DNA from: JAMQKA01 sp043951865
Lineage (GTDB): Bacteria > Bacteroidota > Rhodothermia > Balneolales > Balneolaceae
Assembly: GCF_043951865.1 (NCBI RefSeq)
Contig: NZ_JBINJF010000014.1
Location: 1 to 64,000 of the forward strand
Reading direction: 5' to 3'
Length of the DNA: 64,000 nucleotides
Shown here: in pieces, positions 55,550 through 64,000 of the stretch
Position numbering within the stretch: the stretch's first letter is position 1
Layout of the letters: each line of letters begins with the position of its first letter
Made by a program: the position numbers and the translations under genes
Notes under the pieces: generated by a model
The model's database searches: none
The model's input: only the letters and a program-made list of their open reading frames with translations
Told to the model about the DNA's origin: nothing

Positions 55550-56371
55550 ATGAATACCAAAAACCAAACATCTGAAGATTTAAAAGCTACAGTGAAAGAA
55601 AAATATGCCCAAATAAGCAAGCAGTCACGCGACCAAAATGCGAGTTCCTGCTGCGGAGCAACCGGCTGCTGCGATACCGTGGATTACGCGGTATTTGCCG
55701 AAGATTATTCGACGGTTGAAGGGTACAATGAAGAGGCGGACCTGGGGTTGGGATGCGGTTTGCCCACCGAATTTGCAAAGATCAGTGAGGGAGATACGGT
55801 GGTTGACCTCGGCTCCGGGGCGGGCAACGACTGCTTTGTGGCCCGTCAGGTCGCAGGCGAAACCGGGCGCGTCATCGGGTTGGACATGACCGAGGAGATG
55901 GTGGAGAAAGCTAGGAAAAATGCCGCGAAACTGGGATATGAAAATGTGGAATTTGTGGTCGGAGATATTGAAGATATGCCGCTCGGAGAGGAACTGGCCG
56001 ATGTGGTAGTCAGCAATTGCGTGCTGAACCTGGTGCCCGACAAGAAAAAGGCTTTTTCGGAGACATATCGGATCCTTAAAAGCGGGGGGCATTTCAGCAT
56101 CTCCGACGTCGTCACCAAGGGCGATCTGCCTGAATCTCTCAAAGAGGACGCCGAAATGTACGCGGGCTGTGTTGCCGGTGCAATCGACCTTGATGCGTAT
56201 CTGTCGGTCATAAGGGAAAGCGGCTTCGAAAATATCACCCTCCAAAAACAGAAAGAGATTCAGCTCCCGGATGATATTTTAAGCCCGTACATGTCCGCTG
56301 ATGAAATCGGGGAATTCAACGCTTCCGGGGTAGGCATCTACAGCATTACGGTGTATGCCGAAAAACCGTAG
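55550..56371 (+). CDS. arsM: Arsenite S-adenosylmethionine methyltransferase
   Basis: Methylates arsenite to less toxic or volatile methylarsenicals. The start is MNTKNQTSEDLKATVKEKYA at 55550; the frame extends upstream to 55457 but would overlap arsR. The N-terminal SSCCGATGCCDTVDY segment precedes the SAM-binding region VVDLGSGAGNDCFVARQVAG and IGLDMTEEMVEKARKNAAKL. The ArsM-type cysteines are visible: SNCVLNLVPDKKKAFSETYR and MYAGCVAGAIDLDAYLSVIR, with an N-terminal Cys in the LGLGCGLPTEF loop. 273 residues, soluble. No arsB/acr3 is adjacent; the last 500 bp are intergenic. Confidence 0.95.
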   Translation: MNTKNQTSEDLKATVKEKYAQISKQSRDQNASSCCGATGCCDTVDYAVFAEDYSTVEGYNEEADLGLGCGLPTEFAKISEGDTVVDLGSGAGNDCFVARQVAGETGRVIGLDMTEEMVEKARKNAAKLGYENVEFVVGDIEDMPLGEELADVVVSNCVLNLVPDKKKAFSETYRILKSGGHFSISDVVTKGDLPESLKEDAEMYAGCVAGAIDLDAYLSVIRESGFENITLQKQKEIQLPDDILSPYMSADEIGEFNASGVGIYSITVYAEKP

Positions 56372-56383
56372 TAATAAATGTTT

Positions 56384-56413
56384 AACCACCAGGGTTGGCC
56401 AACCCTGGTGGTT
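56384..56413. terminator. Perfect 30-bp palindrome after arsM
   Basis: AACCACCAGGGTTGG and CCAACCCTGGTGGTT are exact complements with no spacer. It lies 12 bp after the arsM stop and would fold to a strong hairpin. No T-run follows on the plus strand (CTCAG). Confidence 0.65.
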
Positions 56414-56544
56414 CTCAGAAATATAAAGCCGGTGCGAGATGTTGATGTGTATTAAATGAAGCCAGAATATTAGGGCTTCATGTAGTAGCGGAAAGCAATG
56501 GGAAAGATGTTAGCGGAAAAATCGGTTTTTCAGGATCAAGTTAT

Positions 56545-56656
56545 GGAGACCTTTGCAATCTCCTCGACCCTTCGTTGCAGGCGTTATTCTCCCGTATGTT
56601 AATGTCGGTGATACAACCACCTCCCAACAAAACAGCAGATTCTGTAAAGGTGGCTT
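56545..56656. repeat. Dispersed ~110-bp repeat, copy 3
   Basis: The left end GGAGACCTTTGCAATCT and right end AGATTCTGTAAAGGTGGCTT are related inverted termini. The core GTCGGTGATACAACCACCTC then CCAACAAAACAGC matches copies 1 and 2. It sits in the 549-bp spacer between arsM and the LapA-like gene; the remainder of that spacer (56414-56544, 56657-56920) shows only a possible Bacteroidota -7 box TACCTTTG at 56861-56868. Confidence 0.6.
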
Positions 56657-56920
56657 AAAAATATTTAACGGTAAATTCCAAAATTTGAGCCATCCAATTA
56701 TTTAGGAACTCTTCGGGAATAATGCGGGATGAGGTACGGCCCAAAGCACCAATTCTTATGAATAGCAAATGTATGCACCTGTCGGGTTCGGCTTGTTAAA
56801 TGAATTAAACTAAGGCTCCGGTGCAGCAAAATTCACTTACCAGGTGGGTAATTTAATTTATACCTTTGATTGAGTGGACGCCGGTCGATTAATCCTGGTA
56901 CTGAAAATGGGAAGTACACT

Positions 56921-57151
56921 ATGAAAAAAACAAAAGTGGCAATTTTCGTGATTCTGACCCTGGTCCTGGTGTTGCTTGTGGTACAAAATACCGCTTCCGT
57001 TCAGGCCCACTTTCTGGGCTTTACTGCAGAAATGTCGCTGGTCGTTCTGCTATTCCTGACCGGGGGTATAGGCTTTGTATCAGGATTGGTGCTCGGTTTT
57101 CTATTGAAGAGCAGGCGCTCCCGGGCCCCCGACCAGCAGCGAGAAGCGTGA
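56921..57151 (+). CDS. LapA family (DUF1049) small membrane protein
   Basis: A 76-residue two-helix membrane protein. MKKTKVAIFVILTLVLVLLV is helix 1, then VQNTASVQAHFLGFTAEMSL and VVLLFLTGGIGFVSGLVLGF (helix 2) with a basic tail. The NxxxVxxxFLG pattern between helices is typical of LapA/YciS-like proteins associated with lipopolysaccharide assembly in E. coli. ATG 56921 is preferred over 56870, which would add an N-terminal segment lacking conservation signs. The next gene starts 45 bp downstream. Confidence 0.85.
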   Translation: MKKTKVAIFVILTLVLVLLVVQNTASVQAHFLGFTAEMSLVVLLFLTGGIGFVSGLVLGFLLKSRRSRAPDQQREA

Positions 57152-57196
57152 TAAAGGGGCTATTCATCTGGAAATTATAATCTTGTCTTACTCCAC

Positions 57197-59014
57197 ATGG
57201 GATTCGAACAGCTGCTAATTATTGGAGTATTGGTAGGTGCTTTTATCGGGTTGGTGATTGACCTGTGGAGCCCGGATGCTATCCTGTTGACGGCCCTGGC
57301 TATCCTCACAATCAGCGGGGTTCTAAGCCTTGAGCAGGCGTTCCAGGGATTCGCAAATACAACATTAATTGCGTTGGGCAGCCTGTACGTGGTGTCGGCG
57401 GCGATGCGGGAAAGCGGCGCGCTCGACCGTGCCAGTTCCTTTATCCTGGGACGGGAGACCCGGAGTATCCAGCGAATATTGCTGCGGTTGTGCCCCAGTG
57501 TATCCATCTATTCCGCCTTCTTAAATAACACTCCCGTTGTAGCGATGGGTATTCCCGCTATCCGGCGATGGGCCCTGAAAAATAACATTGTCGTCTCAAA
57601 GCTGCTTATGCCCCTTTCTTTTGCCGCAATTTTGGGAGGGCTCTGCACCTTAATCGGGACCAGTACCAACCTCATTACCCACGGACTGCTGCAAAGTCAC
57701 GGATTTGAGGGTCTTTCCTTTTTTGAACTAGCCTGGGTTGGCGTACCCAGTGCAGTTGTCGGACTGTTGTACCTCGTTTTCATTTCTCCCCTGTTAACCC
57801 CGGCCCGTCGCGATATTCGCTATGAGGAGGAGCAGGAACGGAACCTGCTGGTGGAGGTTGAGATTAGAGAAGGTGCAGATGTAATTGGAAAAAGGGTAAG
57901 GGAAACAGGGTTAGATGAAATACAGGGCTTCTTCCTTTCTCGTATTAACCGCGGGGACCGTGAAATAGCACCTGTTCCGAAAAATGAGAAACTACGGCAG
58001 GGCGATCATCTTTTGTATACTGCAAAAGGGGGCATTGCAGTGAAAGCACCTGACTTGACCGATTATTCCGGGCTGCACGTTGTTCATAAGCCTCCGAGAG
58101 ATGATGTGCAGCAGGAGGGAAGCCCGGAACGGGAGCTTCACCAGGTGGTTGTAAAAGAAGGATCGCCGCTGGTGGGCAGCACCGTTGAAAAAGCCAGGCT
58201 CCTAGACCGGTTCGGAGCCGCCGTAACCGGCGTGCGCAGGAGAGGAAAACGTGTTGACCAGCCTCTTGGACCGTTTGTACTGCATCCCGGTGATGTGCTG
58301 TTGCTTGATACAAGGCCTGGATTCCGAGAGGTCCATGAGGATACCAAAGATTTTTTCCTGACTAGTGCGGCCGGTGGGGAAGCAGTGGGGGCAGAAACAA
58401 GCATTGAAGAGCGCCGGCCCGGGGGAAAAGATTTGTATATTTCGGTGGCCGTGTTAGTGGGCATTGTATCGCTGGTCGCCACTGGACTGGTTCATATTGC
58501 GCTGGCGGGCATTTTGGGAGTTGCGGTATTGTTGAGTTTCAATGTCATTAAAGCCGGTGAAGCTCGAAAATCGGTTGACTGGACTGTTTTAATAGTCATT
58601 GGTTCCGCTATTGGTCTGGGGAAAGCCATGGAGGTAAGCGGAACGTCCGAACTCATCGGAAGGTGGATGGTGGATTTGACCAGCGCGTACGGCCACCGGG
58701 CGGTGCTGGCCGGGGTTGTTATTGTTACGGGTCTGCTCACTGAAGTTATTACCAATAACGGCGCGGTAGCCCTGATGTTCCCCATAGCGTTGTCGGTTGC
58801 CGAGTCACAGGGCGTTGAAGCCCGCGGCCTGTTTATCTCGATTACCCTGGTGGCCTCCATGTCGCTGATCACCCCGATCGGTTACCAGACCAATCTTATG
58901 GTTTATGGTCCCGGCAATTACCGGTTTACGGATTTCTTCAAGGTCGGTTTCCCGCTTGAATTAACGTTGTGGGCGCTTGTCATCATCTTGGTGCCGATCT
59001 TTTGGACAATGTGA
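57197..59014 (+). CDS. SLC13 (DASS)-family transporter with two RCK_C domains
   Basis: A 605-residue sodium- or proton-coupled anion transporter family protein. Helices fill residues ~5-210 and ~430-605. The first half has LNNTPVVAMGIPAIRRWALK, then GLCTLIGTSTNLITHGLLQS (SNT motif region, here TSTN), and the second half has LTEVITNNGAVALMFPIALS and LITPIGYQTNLMVYGPGNYR. Between them, residues ~210-300 and ~310-390 each resemble a TrkA-C/RCK_C domain (QGFFLSRINRGDREIAPVPK then NEKLRQGDHLLY, and GAAVTGVRRRGKRVDQPLGP then FVLHPGDVLLL). Substrate (sulfate, dicarboxylate or other anion) unknown. Confidence 0.92.
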   Translation: MGFEQLLIIGVLVGAFIGLVIDLWSPDAILLTALAILTISGVLSLEQAFQGFANTTLIALGSLYVVSAAMRESGALDRASSFILGRETRSIQRILLRLCPSVSIYSAFLNNTPVVAMGIPAIRRWALKNNIVVSKLLMPLSFAAILGGLCTLIGTSTNLITHGLLQSHGFEGLSFFELAWVGVPSAVVGLLYLVFISPLLTPARRDIRYEEEQERNLLVEVEIREGADVIGKRVRETGLDEIQGFFLSRINRGDREIAPVPKNEKLRQGDHLLYTAKGGIAVKAPDLTDYSGLHVVHKPPRDDVQQEGSPERELHQVVVKEGSPLVGSTVEKARLLDRFGAAVTGVRRRGKRVDQPLGPFVLHPGDVLLLDTRPGFREVHEDTKDFFLTSAAGGEAVGAETSIEERRPGGKDLYISVAVLVGIVSLVATGLVHIALAGILGVAVLLSFNVIKAGEARKSVDWTVLIVIGSAIGLGKAMEVSGTSELIGRWMVDLTSAYGHRAVLAGVVIVTGLLTEVITNNGAVALMFPIALSVAESQGVEARGLFISITLVASMSLITPIGYQTNLMVYGPGNYRFTDFFKVGFPLELTLWALVIILVPIFWTM

Positions 59015-59531
59015 GTTTTTTTACTTTTTATCCCCAAAATATCCGTTTAATTAGGGCCTTCCTCAGTCCCCCCATTACTTCATTGGCTGCCAATAAATTA
59101 AAGGTATTTATGTGGTGATTAAATGCAAGGAATTTTGCTAATTTGCCCAAAACCCTTCCAATTTTGCGGGTCCCTTTATGCCAATGCAGGATCTTGGTTG
59201 TAGCAAATAGCTTATCATTGACTAATATGGGGTCTTAATTACAGGTAACGAGCTTTTATTTAATTTCATTTCAGCCATCCCATACATTGATTCAAATAGT
59301 TGCATTTCATTTGGTAACAAAACTTTCAACAACTGATCTGTGAGATATTCGGGTTAACATGTACATCTATGAAAGTTATCCCGGTGGGAAATTCCCCTGG
59401 CAAAATAACATTCAAATTGTGATTAAGGTTTTTGTTAGCCATATTTCTGAAGCTTCAAGAGGCAATATTTACCAAATTGTTTTGCTGGTTTAAATCCGCC
59501 AGATACATATCAGTACTATTAAGAGACCTGT
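59015..59531. other. Intergenic region, 517 bp, nothing identified
   Basis: An AT-rich spacer between two plus-strand genes. I see no protein-like frame, RNA, repeat or clear terminator. It probably holds the promoter for the MscS gene. Confidence 0.4.
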
Positions 59532-60917
59532 ATGCATAAAGAATATCAGTACATATTTATCGTACTTCTCCTGCTGATCACCATGCCGCATAGCGTGCTT
59601 GCGCAGGTTCAGAACCAGACTGAAACGACTGAACCGGATGAAACTGCCGCTCCCGAACGCGTAGATGTTGCACCAGTAGCAGATGATTCCCAGATACGGG
59701 ATCGGCTTGCCCGGATTTTAACTGCAACAGAGTGGTTCGAAAATCCACAGGTAGAGGTGAACGATGGGGTAGTTTTTCTAAGTGGATCAACAGAAACCGG
59801 TGATTATAAGAGATGGGCGGGAGATTTGGCCAGAAATACCCAGGACGTAACTGCCGTCGTAAATAGAATTGATATTCTGGATCCGGATATATGGGATTAT
59901 CAACCCGCTTATACCGGCTTGCAGGAATTATGGCGAAATATTATGAGTGCTATTCCATTCCTGATCTTCGGAATAGTGGTACTGGTTATCTTCTGGGGAA
60001 TTTCCCTGCTGGTAGCTAAAGGTGCCCGCGCTTATTTGGTAAATCGTCAAATGAACGACCTTTTGCAGGATATTGCTGCACGAGGTATTGGCATTTTTGT
60101 TTTCCTCCTGGGTATATATATCGTTTTTCATGTTGCAGATTTAACCAATGTAGCTCTCACCATACTGGGAGGTACAGGGTTGCTGGGGATTGTTTTGGGG
60201 ATCGCATTCCGGGATATAACGGAAAATTTCCTGGCCAGTATTTTTTTGAGTGTTCAAAACCCATTTCATGCGGGTGATCATGTAGAGATAAATAACAATA
60301 TTGGATATGTCCAGCGGCTTACCATTCGGGCTACGCTACTTATGACCCTTGACGGCAACCATCTGCAAATTCCAAATTCTATCGTCTATAAAAGCAGTAT
60401 CCTCAATTACACCAGTAATCCAAACCAGCGATTCAGTTTTGTTATTGGTATTGGATATGATGCCAGCGTTACGTCTGCACAGGATCTTGCCACAAAGATA
60501 TTTGAAGAACATCCGGCCGTTTTGAGGGAACCGGAGCCCTTGGTTTTGGTGGACAAGCTGGCTCCTTCTACCATTAATTTGATGTTCTATGTTTGGGTGG
60601 ATGGAAGCAAACATAATGTATTAAAGGTAAAATCATCTGTGCTAAGGCAGATTAAAACCGCTTATTTGGCAGAGGGGGTTTCAATGCCTGATGATGCAAG
60701 GGAAAGAATATTCCTCGATGGTGTAACCATTCAATCCCGAAAGGAAACGGAAGCGTCCGATAAGAAAAAAACCGTGAGTAGACCTGTTGCAGAAGATTCA
60801 AAATTAATAACGAAGGCAGAAGGACAGCTGGAAAGCAATGATGAGGAAATTTTAGAACAGGCCCGGAAGTCAAGATCTCCTGAAGAAGGAGATGACCTTC
60901 TAAAACCTAATAAATAG
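59532..60917 (+). CDS. Mechanosensitive ion channel (MscS) with N-terminal BON-like domain
   Basis: A tension-gated channel that relieves osmotic pressure. 461 residues: a signal peptide (~1-25, ending VLAQ), then a BON-like periplasmic domain (~52-120: IRDRLARILTATEWFENPQV, EVNDGVVFLSGSTETGDYKR, VTAVVNRIDIL), three membrane helices (~137-160, 177-200, 210-232), and the MscS pore/beta region: GTGLLGIVLGIAFRDITENF, LASIFLSVQNPFHAGDHVEI, IRATLLMTLDGNHLQIPNSI. The C-terminal tail is long, charged and probably disordered. The BON domain could tether to envelope components. The start ATG 59532 matches the signal peptide. Confidence 0.93.
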   Translation: MHKEYQYIFIVLLLLITMPHSVLAQVQNQTETTEPDETAAPERVDVAPVADDSQIRDRLARILTATEWFENPQVEVNDGVVFLSGSTETGDYKRWAGDLARNTQDVTAVVNRIDILDPDIWDYQPAYTGLQELWRNIMSAIPFLIFGIVVLVIFWGISLLVAKGARAYLVNRQMNDLLQDIAARGIGIFVFLLGIYIVFHVADLTNVALTILGGTGLLGIVLGIAFRDITENFLASIFLSVQNPFHAGDHVEINNNIGYVQRLTIRATLLMTLDGNHLQIPNSIVYKSSILNYTSNPNQRFSFVIGIGYDASVTSAQDLATKIFEEHPAVLREPEPLVLVDKLAPSTINLMFYVWVDGSKHNVLKVKSSVLRQIKTAYLAEGVSMPDDARERIFLDGVTIQSRKETEASDKKKTVSRPVAEDSKLITKAEGQLESNDEEILEQARKSRSPEEGDDLLKPNK

Positions 60918-61031
60918 GCGCAAAATTGTGGTTGTCTGATATACTTCTAGAATACCGGTTATGCCGGTCAGCCAGGTTATTGCTGCATAAAATTTTTTTT
61001 GCAAGATGAATTAGTTGCAAGAATAATTTAA

Positions 61032-61061
61032 TAAAGCGGGCACCGGCCGGTGCCCGCTTTA
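61032..61061. terminator. Perfect 30-bp palindromic terminator
   Basis: TAAAGCGGGCACCGG and CCGGTGCCCGCTTTA are exact complements without a spacer. It lies between the convergent MscS and ice-binding-domain genes and is likely bidirectional. Confidence 0.75.
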
Positions 61062-61099
61062 TGACTACTTCAGATTACTATAGAACAGTTTTTCCTGCC

Positions 61100-62413
61100 T
61101 TACCTGATTGTTGAAGAAGTTTGGCTGTCGATACTTCTGGGTTCAGTAACGGTATTATCATCGAGGATGATTGACGTTTGACTAAACAATCTCCCGTTCA
61201 GTTTTGCACCTTTTTCAAGCGTGATTTCATTGATGGACAGGATGATGCCTTCAAAATGGGCATTCTTGCCGATGGTTACATCGCCTTTTACATACCAAAA
61301 GATATTATCTGCACGGGCTCCATTGGTTAAAGAGAATACCGTATTTTCCCCTATGGTAAGGTTTTCACCTACCTTGATCAGCCACACATCATCTACACTG
61401 CCTGAAAGAGTAATATCGGAGGCTATATGAAGGGAATCACTCCATTCATGTACTCCGGGGGACAATACACTATTGAGGAAACGTTCATCCTTGTGACTGG
61501 TTGAATCATCTCCGTTCTGCATTGATGCATCACCGAAGGCAGACATCATGTCTTCGATGGCTTCAATGGCATCTGGAGAAGTTGCATTCCGTTGGTTCGC
61601 ATGCAAAACAAAAACCTGACCGGAGGTTGTTTGCAGTGTTGGCTTAAAGATGTCCTCCTCTTTTGGAGTGCTGGTTGCCACAGCGCCTTCTCCGACGTGA
61701 CCCGTAATAACGGATGATGAACTGTTTATAACAGATGTTTTTGCCAGAATAACAAAATGGCCGGCTTTACCGAGATCAATACTCGTTGTCCTATTTGTTA
61801 ACATGGCATACATTGAGCTGTTCTCAGTCCAATCCATACCATATCTGTCATTTTCTTTATCAAAGCCAGTTGCGCCAGATCTTCCTGTGGTTGTAAAACT
61901 CCAGGTTTGATCATTTTCAAGTGCAATATTTTTTGAATTTTTGACACCATTTGTAACGGTAAAGGTGTACAGAGTACCCTCGTTAAGTTCCCTGTCAGGT
62001 GTAAACAGTGCTACTTTATCAGAATAACTGATAGTTCCACCTACAGGACCTGTAGAATACTGCCGGCTATTTTCAGAATCTTTAATTGTTGACCGGTCAC
62101 TGATTGGATTATCCAGGATCTCGCCATGGCCTCCATGCTCTCCGTGCATTGTATCTGCATACGTAGCATGTAAAAGTAATGTCCTCCCATTGATACTTTC
62201 TTCATTCATATCACTGCTGAATGTTACCTCGATAACGCTACTTAGATCAACATTCAACTCATCACCAGCGGGAATGGTTGATAAAATGACGGGTGCTTTT
62301 GTCTCTGGCTCAGCGACAGTGCTTGTATCCTGTGCTATACCACCAGCAGAAAAACCGGCAAAAAGCAGGGCTGAGAGAGTGGTGCATTTAAATAACTGTT
62401 TATTTGTTTTCAT
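61100..62413 (-). CDS. Exported protein with Ig-like (Big_5) and ice-binding-like (DUF3494) domains
   Basis: A 437-residue secreted or surface protein. Signal peptide 1-27 (ending GGIAQ). Residues ~38-178 form an Ig-like Big_5 domain: PVILSTIPAGDELNVDLSSV then IEVTFSSDMNEESINGRT, and YTFTVTNGVKNSKNIALEND. Residues ~195-430 form a DUF3494 domain: FVILAKTSVINSSSSVITGH, LNSVLSPGVHEWSDSLHIAS, then DVWLIKVGENLTIGENTVFS and NIFWYVKGDVTIGKNAHFEG. In this subfamily, many proteins bind ice, others are adhesins; ice-binding is not demonstrable here. An about 60-residue insertion (roughly 245-310) interrupts the domain, and a His-rich MHGEHGGHGE occurs at ~90. Confidence 0.88.
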   Translation of the reverse strand: MKTNKQLFKCTTLSALLFAGFSAGGIAQDTSTVAEPETKAPVILSTIPAGDELNVDLSSVIEVTFSSDMNEESINGRTLLLHATYADTMHGEHGGHGEILDNPISDRSTIKDSENSRQYSTGPVGGTISYSDKVALFTPDRELNEGTLYTFTVTNGVKNSKNIALENDQTWSFTTTGRSGATGFDKENDRYGMDWTENSSMYAMLTNRTTSIDLGKAGHFVILAKTSVINSSSSVITGHVGEGAVATSTPKEEDIFKPTLQTTSGQVFVLHANQRNATSPDAIEAIEDMMSAFGDASMQNGDDSTSHKDERFLNSVLSPGVHEWSDSLHIASDITLSGSVDDVWLIKVGENLTIGENTVFSLTNGARADNIFWYVKGDVTIGKNAHFEGIILSINEITLEKGAKLNGRLFSQTSIILDDNTVTEPRSIDSQTSSTIR

Positions 62414-62895
62414 AATATATTTTTGATTAGCGTGGAGTAATTATCACGCCTTTAATCTGCACATAAATTGACTGAGAGTTGTTACAGCATGCCGGTTATT
62501 AGTTGTATATATCACTGAAGCTGAATGCACCTGCCGTTCCTGACCTCGATGAAAAAGACTCTTCAATTTTTGCAAATAGGTAATGATTTCGCTTTCGCTA
62601 ATCTCTCTTTGATGGCTGGAAATCCATATAACAGCTGCTAGAAAAAATGATAGCTCCTCCTCTGTGTAAAAAACAAACAAAACCTGCGATATATGTAATA
62701 CTTTCACAATAATTTGTAACACATCCCGGCACGAATATTTAAAAATTGTTATGAGAAATCTGTTAGAATTGCTCTTTCAGATGAGGAAAACTAAAAAGAT
62801 AGCTACAGTCACGGGAGCATTTTATTCTAGCTGAGTCGCTATTTTGTGAGAGTGTACATTGGTTCCAAGTAATGAAAATTAAAAAGAGAGAAATT
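62414..62895. other. Intergenic region with one doubtful short frame
   Basis: A 482-bp spacer. A 92-codon minus-strand frame (62444-62722, MLQIIVKVLHISQVLFVFYT) has mixed composition and no recognisable domain; I do not call it as a gene. AGAGAGAAATT before 62896 is a plausible ribosome site. Confidence 0.35.
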
Positions 62896-63096
62896 ATGAA
62901 ACAGACAATTGGAAGTATCTTAAGTGTAGGCGGATTGATCGGAGTGATATATTTTGGAATTCAATATATGAACGATTCTGAATCTTTTGAATTATTGGGG
63001 GCAGATGTCGCTGTAAGTACTGGTAATTGGGTTCCGATTCTCATATCACTAATCGTACTCATTCTGGGAGTAGTCATTTATCAGTCTAAGGAGTAG
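62896..63096 (+). CDS. Small two-helix membrane protein
   Basis: A 66-residue protein with two hydrophobic segments, MKQTIGSILSVGGLIGVIYF (helix 1) and WVPILISLIVLILGVVIYQS (helix 2), separated by the acidic linker NDSESFELLGADVAVSTGN. The pattern resembles short DUF3185-like membrane proteins common in Bacteroidota. The start at 62896 fits the AGAGAG ribosome site; 62872 is an alternative. Function unknown. Confidence 0.65.
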   Translation: MKQTIGSILSVGGLIGVIYFGIQYMNDSESFELLGADVAVSTGNWVPILISLIVLILGVVIYQSKE

Positions 63097-63310
63097 TCAA
63101 TTGTCGGTCTAATAGTCCATAAGGGTTGTTATGCTGATCTTTATTGATTGACATATCACTCATGGGCCCATCCAACCAAGCTGCGTTAGAGGGGGGATTG
63201 AAAAATTATTAGGCAGTGAAATATGATGAATCCAATCGTCCCAAATTGGCTTTGACGGTTTAATATCCCGGAATTGTGTACACAATAAGAAAAATTAGGA
63301 GAGATCGATT

Positions 63311-64000
63311 ATGAGACCCATTATTTCAAATATATGGCTGATATTCATGCTGGGGCTTTTGGTTTCTGCCTGCAGTATACAGGAAAGTGCGATAAGCGGT
63401 GAACGGCGGGCGTACGGCTATAGCTGGGACCAGGAAAAACAGATTGGCAAAGATGCCGACCAGCAGATTCAACAACAATACGGGGTATATGATAATGATG
63501 AGCTGCAAGCGTATGTGGAAAATATTGGGCAGGAGATGCTGGCCGTCAGCCATATGAACCGGGCCGACACGCCTGCCGAGTATGAAGGAACGGACTTTTA
63601 CTTTCGTGTTTTAGACAGCCCGGTCGTCAACGCTTTTGCCTTGCCGGGCGGATACATCTATGTAACCCGGGGACTGCTGTCGCATCTTGACAATGAAGCC
63701 CAGCTCTCCGTGGTGCTGGGTCATGAAATCGGCCACGTGATTGCACGCCATGCCTCCCAGCGAGCCTTCGAGCAGCAGATGGGACAGATTGCCCTGATCG
63801 GGGGAGCCATAGGCGGGGAACTGCTGGGGCTTCCCGGTGGAGATATCCTTGGTATTGGCAGCCAGGCAGCCCAGCTGCTGTTTTTAAGCTACAGCCGCGA
63901 TGACGAACGGGAATCCGATCGCCTTGGGGTTGAGTACGCCGCCATGCAACAATACGAGGCGGCTGAAGGGGCACAGTTTTTTGTTTCCCTGGAGCGGATG
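63311..64000 (+). CDS. M48 family zinc metalloprotease lipoprotein (partial, cut by window end)
   Basis: A periplasmic Zn protease of the Oma1/LoiP type (BepA/YcaL-like without the TPR part seen so far). 230 codons are visible with no stop. Lipobox VSAC near residue 21. An N-terminal region SWDQEKQIGKDADQQIQQQY precedes the catalytic part: NAFALPGGYIYVTRGLLSHL, HEIGH in VVLGHEIGHVIARH (zinc His pair and catalytic Glu), and the third zinc ligand in SRDDERESDRLGVEYA. A clear AGGAGAG ribosome site lies before ATG 63311. The C-terminus, and whether TPRs follow, lies beyond the window. Likely role: outer-membrane or assembly-factor quality control. Confidence 0.93.
   Translation, partial: MRPIISNIWLIFMLGLLVSACSIQESAISGERRAYGYSWDQEKQIGKDADQQIQQQYGVYDNDELQAYVENIGQEMLAVSHMNRADTPAEYEGTDFYFRVLDSPVVNAFALPGGYIYVTRGLLSHLDNEAQLSVVLGHEIGHVIARHASQRAFEQQMGQIALIGGAIGGELLGLPGGDILGIGSQAAQLLFLSYSRDDERESDRLGVEYAAMQQYEAAEGAQFFVSLERM

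Noticed and set aside
62444..62722. 92-codon minus-strand frame
   Set aside because: No family, weak composition and no ribosome site; left as uncertain intergenic sequence.

Overview
The window looks like chromosomal DNA from a member of the Bacteroidota/Balneolota lineage, most likely a Balneolales-type marine or halophilic bacterium. The evidence is a SusC/SusD pair, SPFH/NfeD genes, a bacterial SLC12-type cation-chloride cotransporter, many lipoprotein signals, weak ribosome-binding sites, and PhoX and porin families typical of that group. No rRNA, tRNA or CRISPR array was seen. The taxonomic call rests on gene families, not on a marker-gene comparison.

Layout. 1-0.85 kb: AT-rich accessory DNA with tandem motifs resembling an IS21-family end and a decayed gene. 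0.85-15.6 kb: Fic protein, SLC12-like transporter, old-yellow-enzyme reductase, an alkaline phosphatase/quinone-reductase pair, SIMPL protein, YdjM-like membrane protein, and an RND efflux operon (adaptor plus pump). 16-25.8 kb: membrane protein, PhoX-type phosphatase, slipin and NfeD protease, TetR regulator, and a 1264-residue lipoprotein joining a metallophosphoesterase, a kinase-like middle region and an outer-membrane barrel. 26.2-29.0 kb: a class III nucleotide cyclase fused to TolB-like and TPR regions, followed by a PycTM (DUF5706) membrane effector; this is a candidate Pycsar-type signalling or anti-phage module and the most interesting locus. 29.3-38.1 kb: housekeeping genes (topA, peroxiredoxin, Nudix, AMP nucleosidase, radC, argS) plus a four-helix-bundle gene framed by inverted repeats.

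38.1-52.2 kb is a fructan utilisation locus read on the minus strand: LacI regulator, SusC, SusD, two secreted GH32 fructanases, two tandem-duplicated sugar porters and a fructokinase. The logic is capture of fructan oligomers at the outer membrane, hydrolysis to fructose, import and phosphorylation. Four LacI-like operator sites lie upstream of susC. 52.4-64 kb: a 2-hydroxyacid dehydrogenase, a porin, arsR-arsM with its operator, LapA-like protein, SLC13/RCK_C transporter, BON-MscS channel, an Ig/ice-binding-domain protein, a small membrane protein and a truncated M48 metalloprotease at the right edge.

The intergenic spaces carry several repeat families: a ~110-bp element with inverted ends (about 15.6, 29.1 and 56.5 kb, with partial ends near 4.7 and 9.0 kb), inverted repeats around the four-helix-bundle gene with a related gene-less copy near 45.6 kb, ACGTCT-rich repeats near 29.3, 33.2 and 35.0 kb, and a ~110-nt long palindrome at 6.04 kb.
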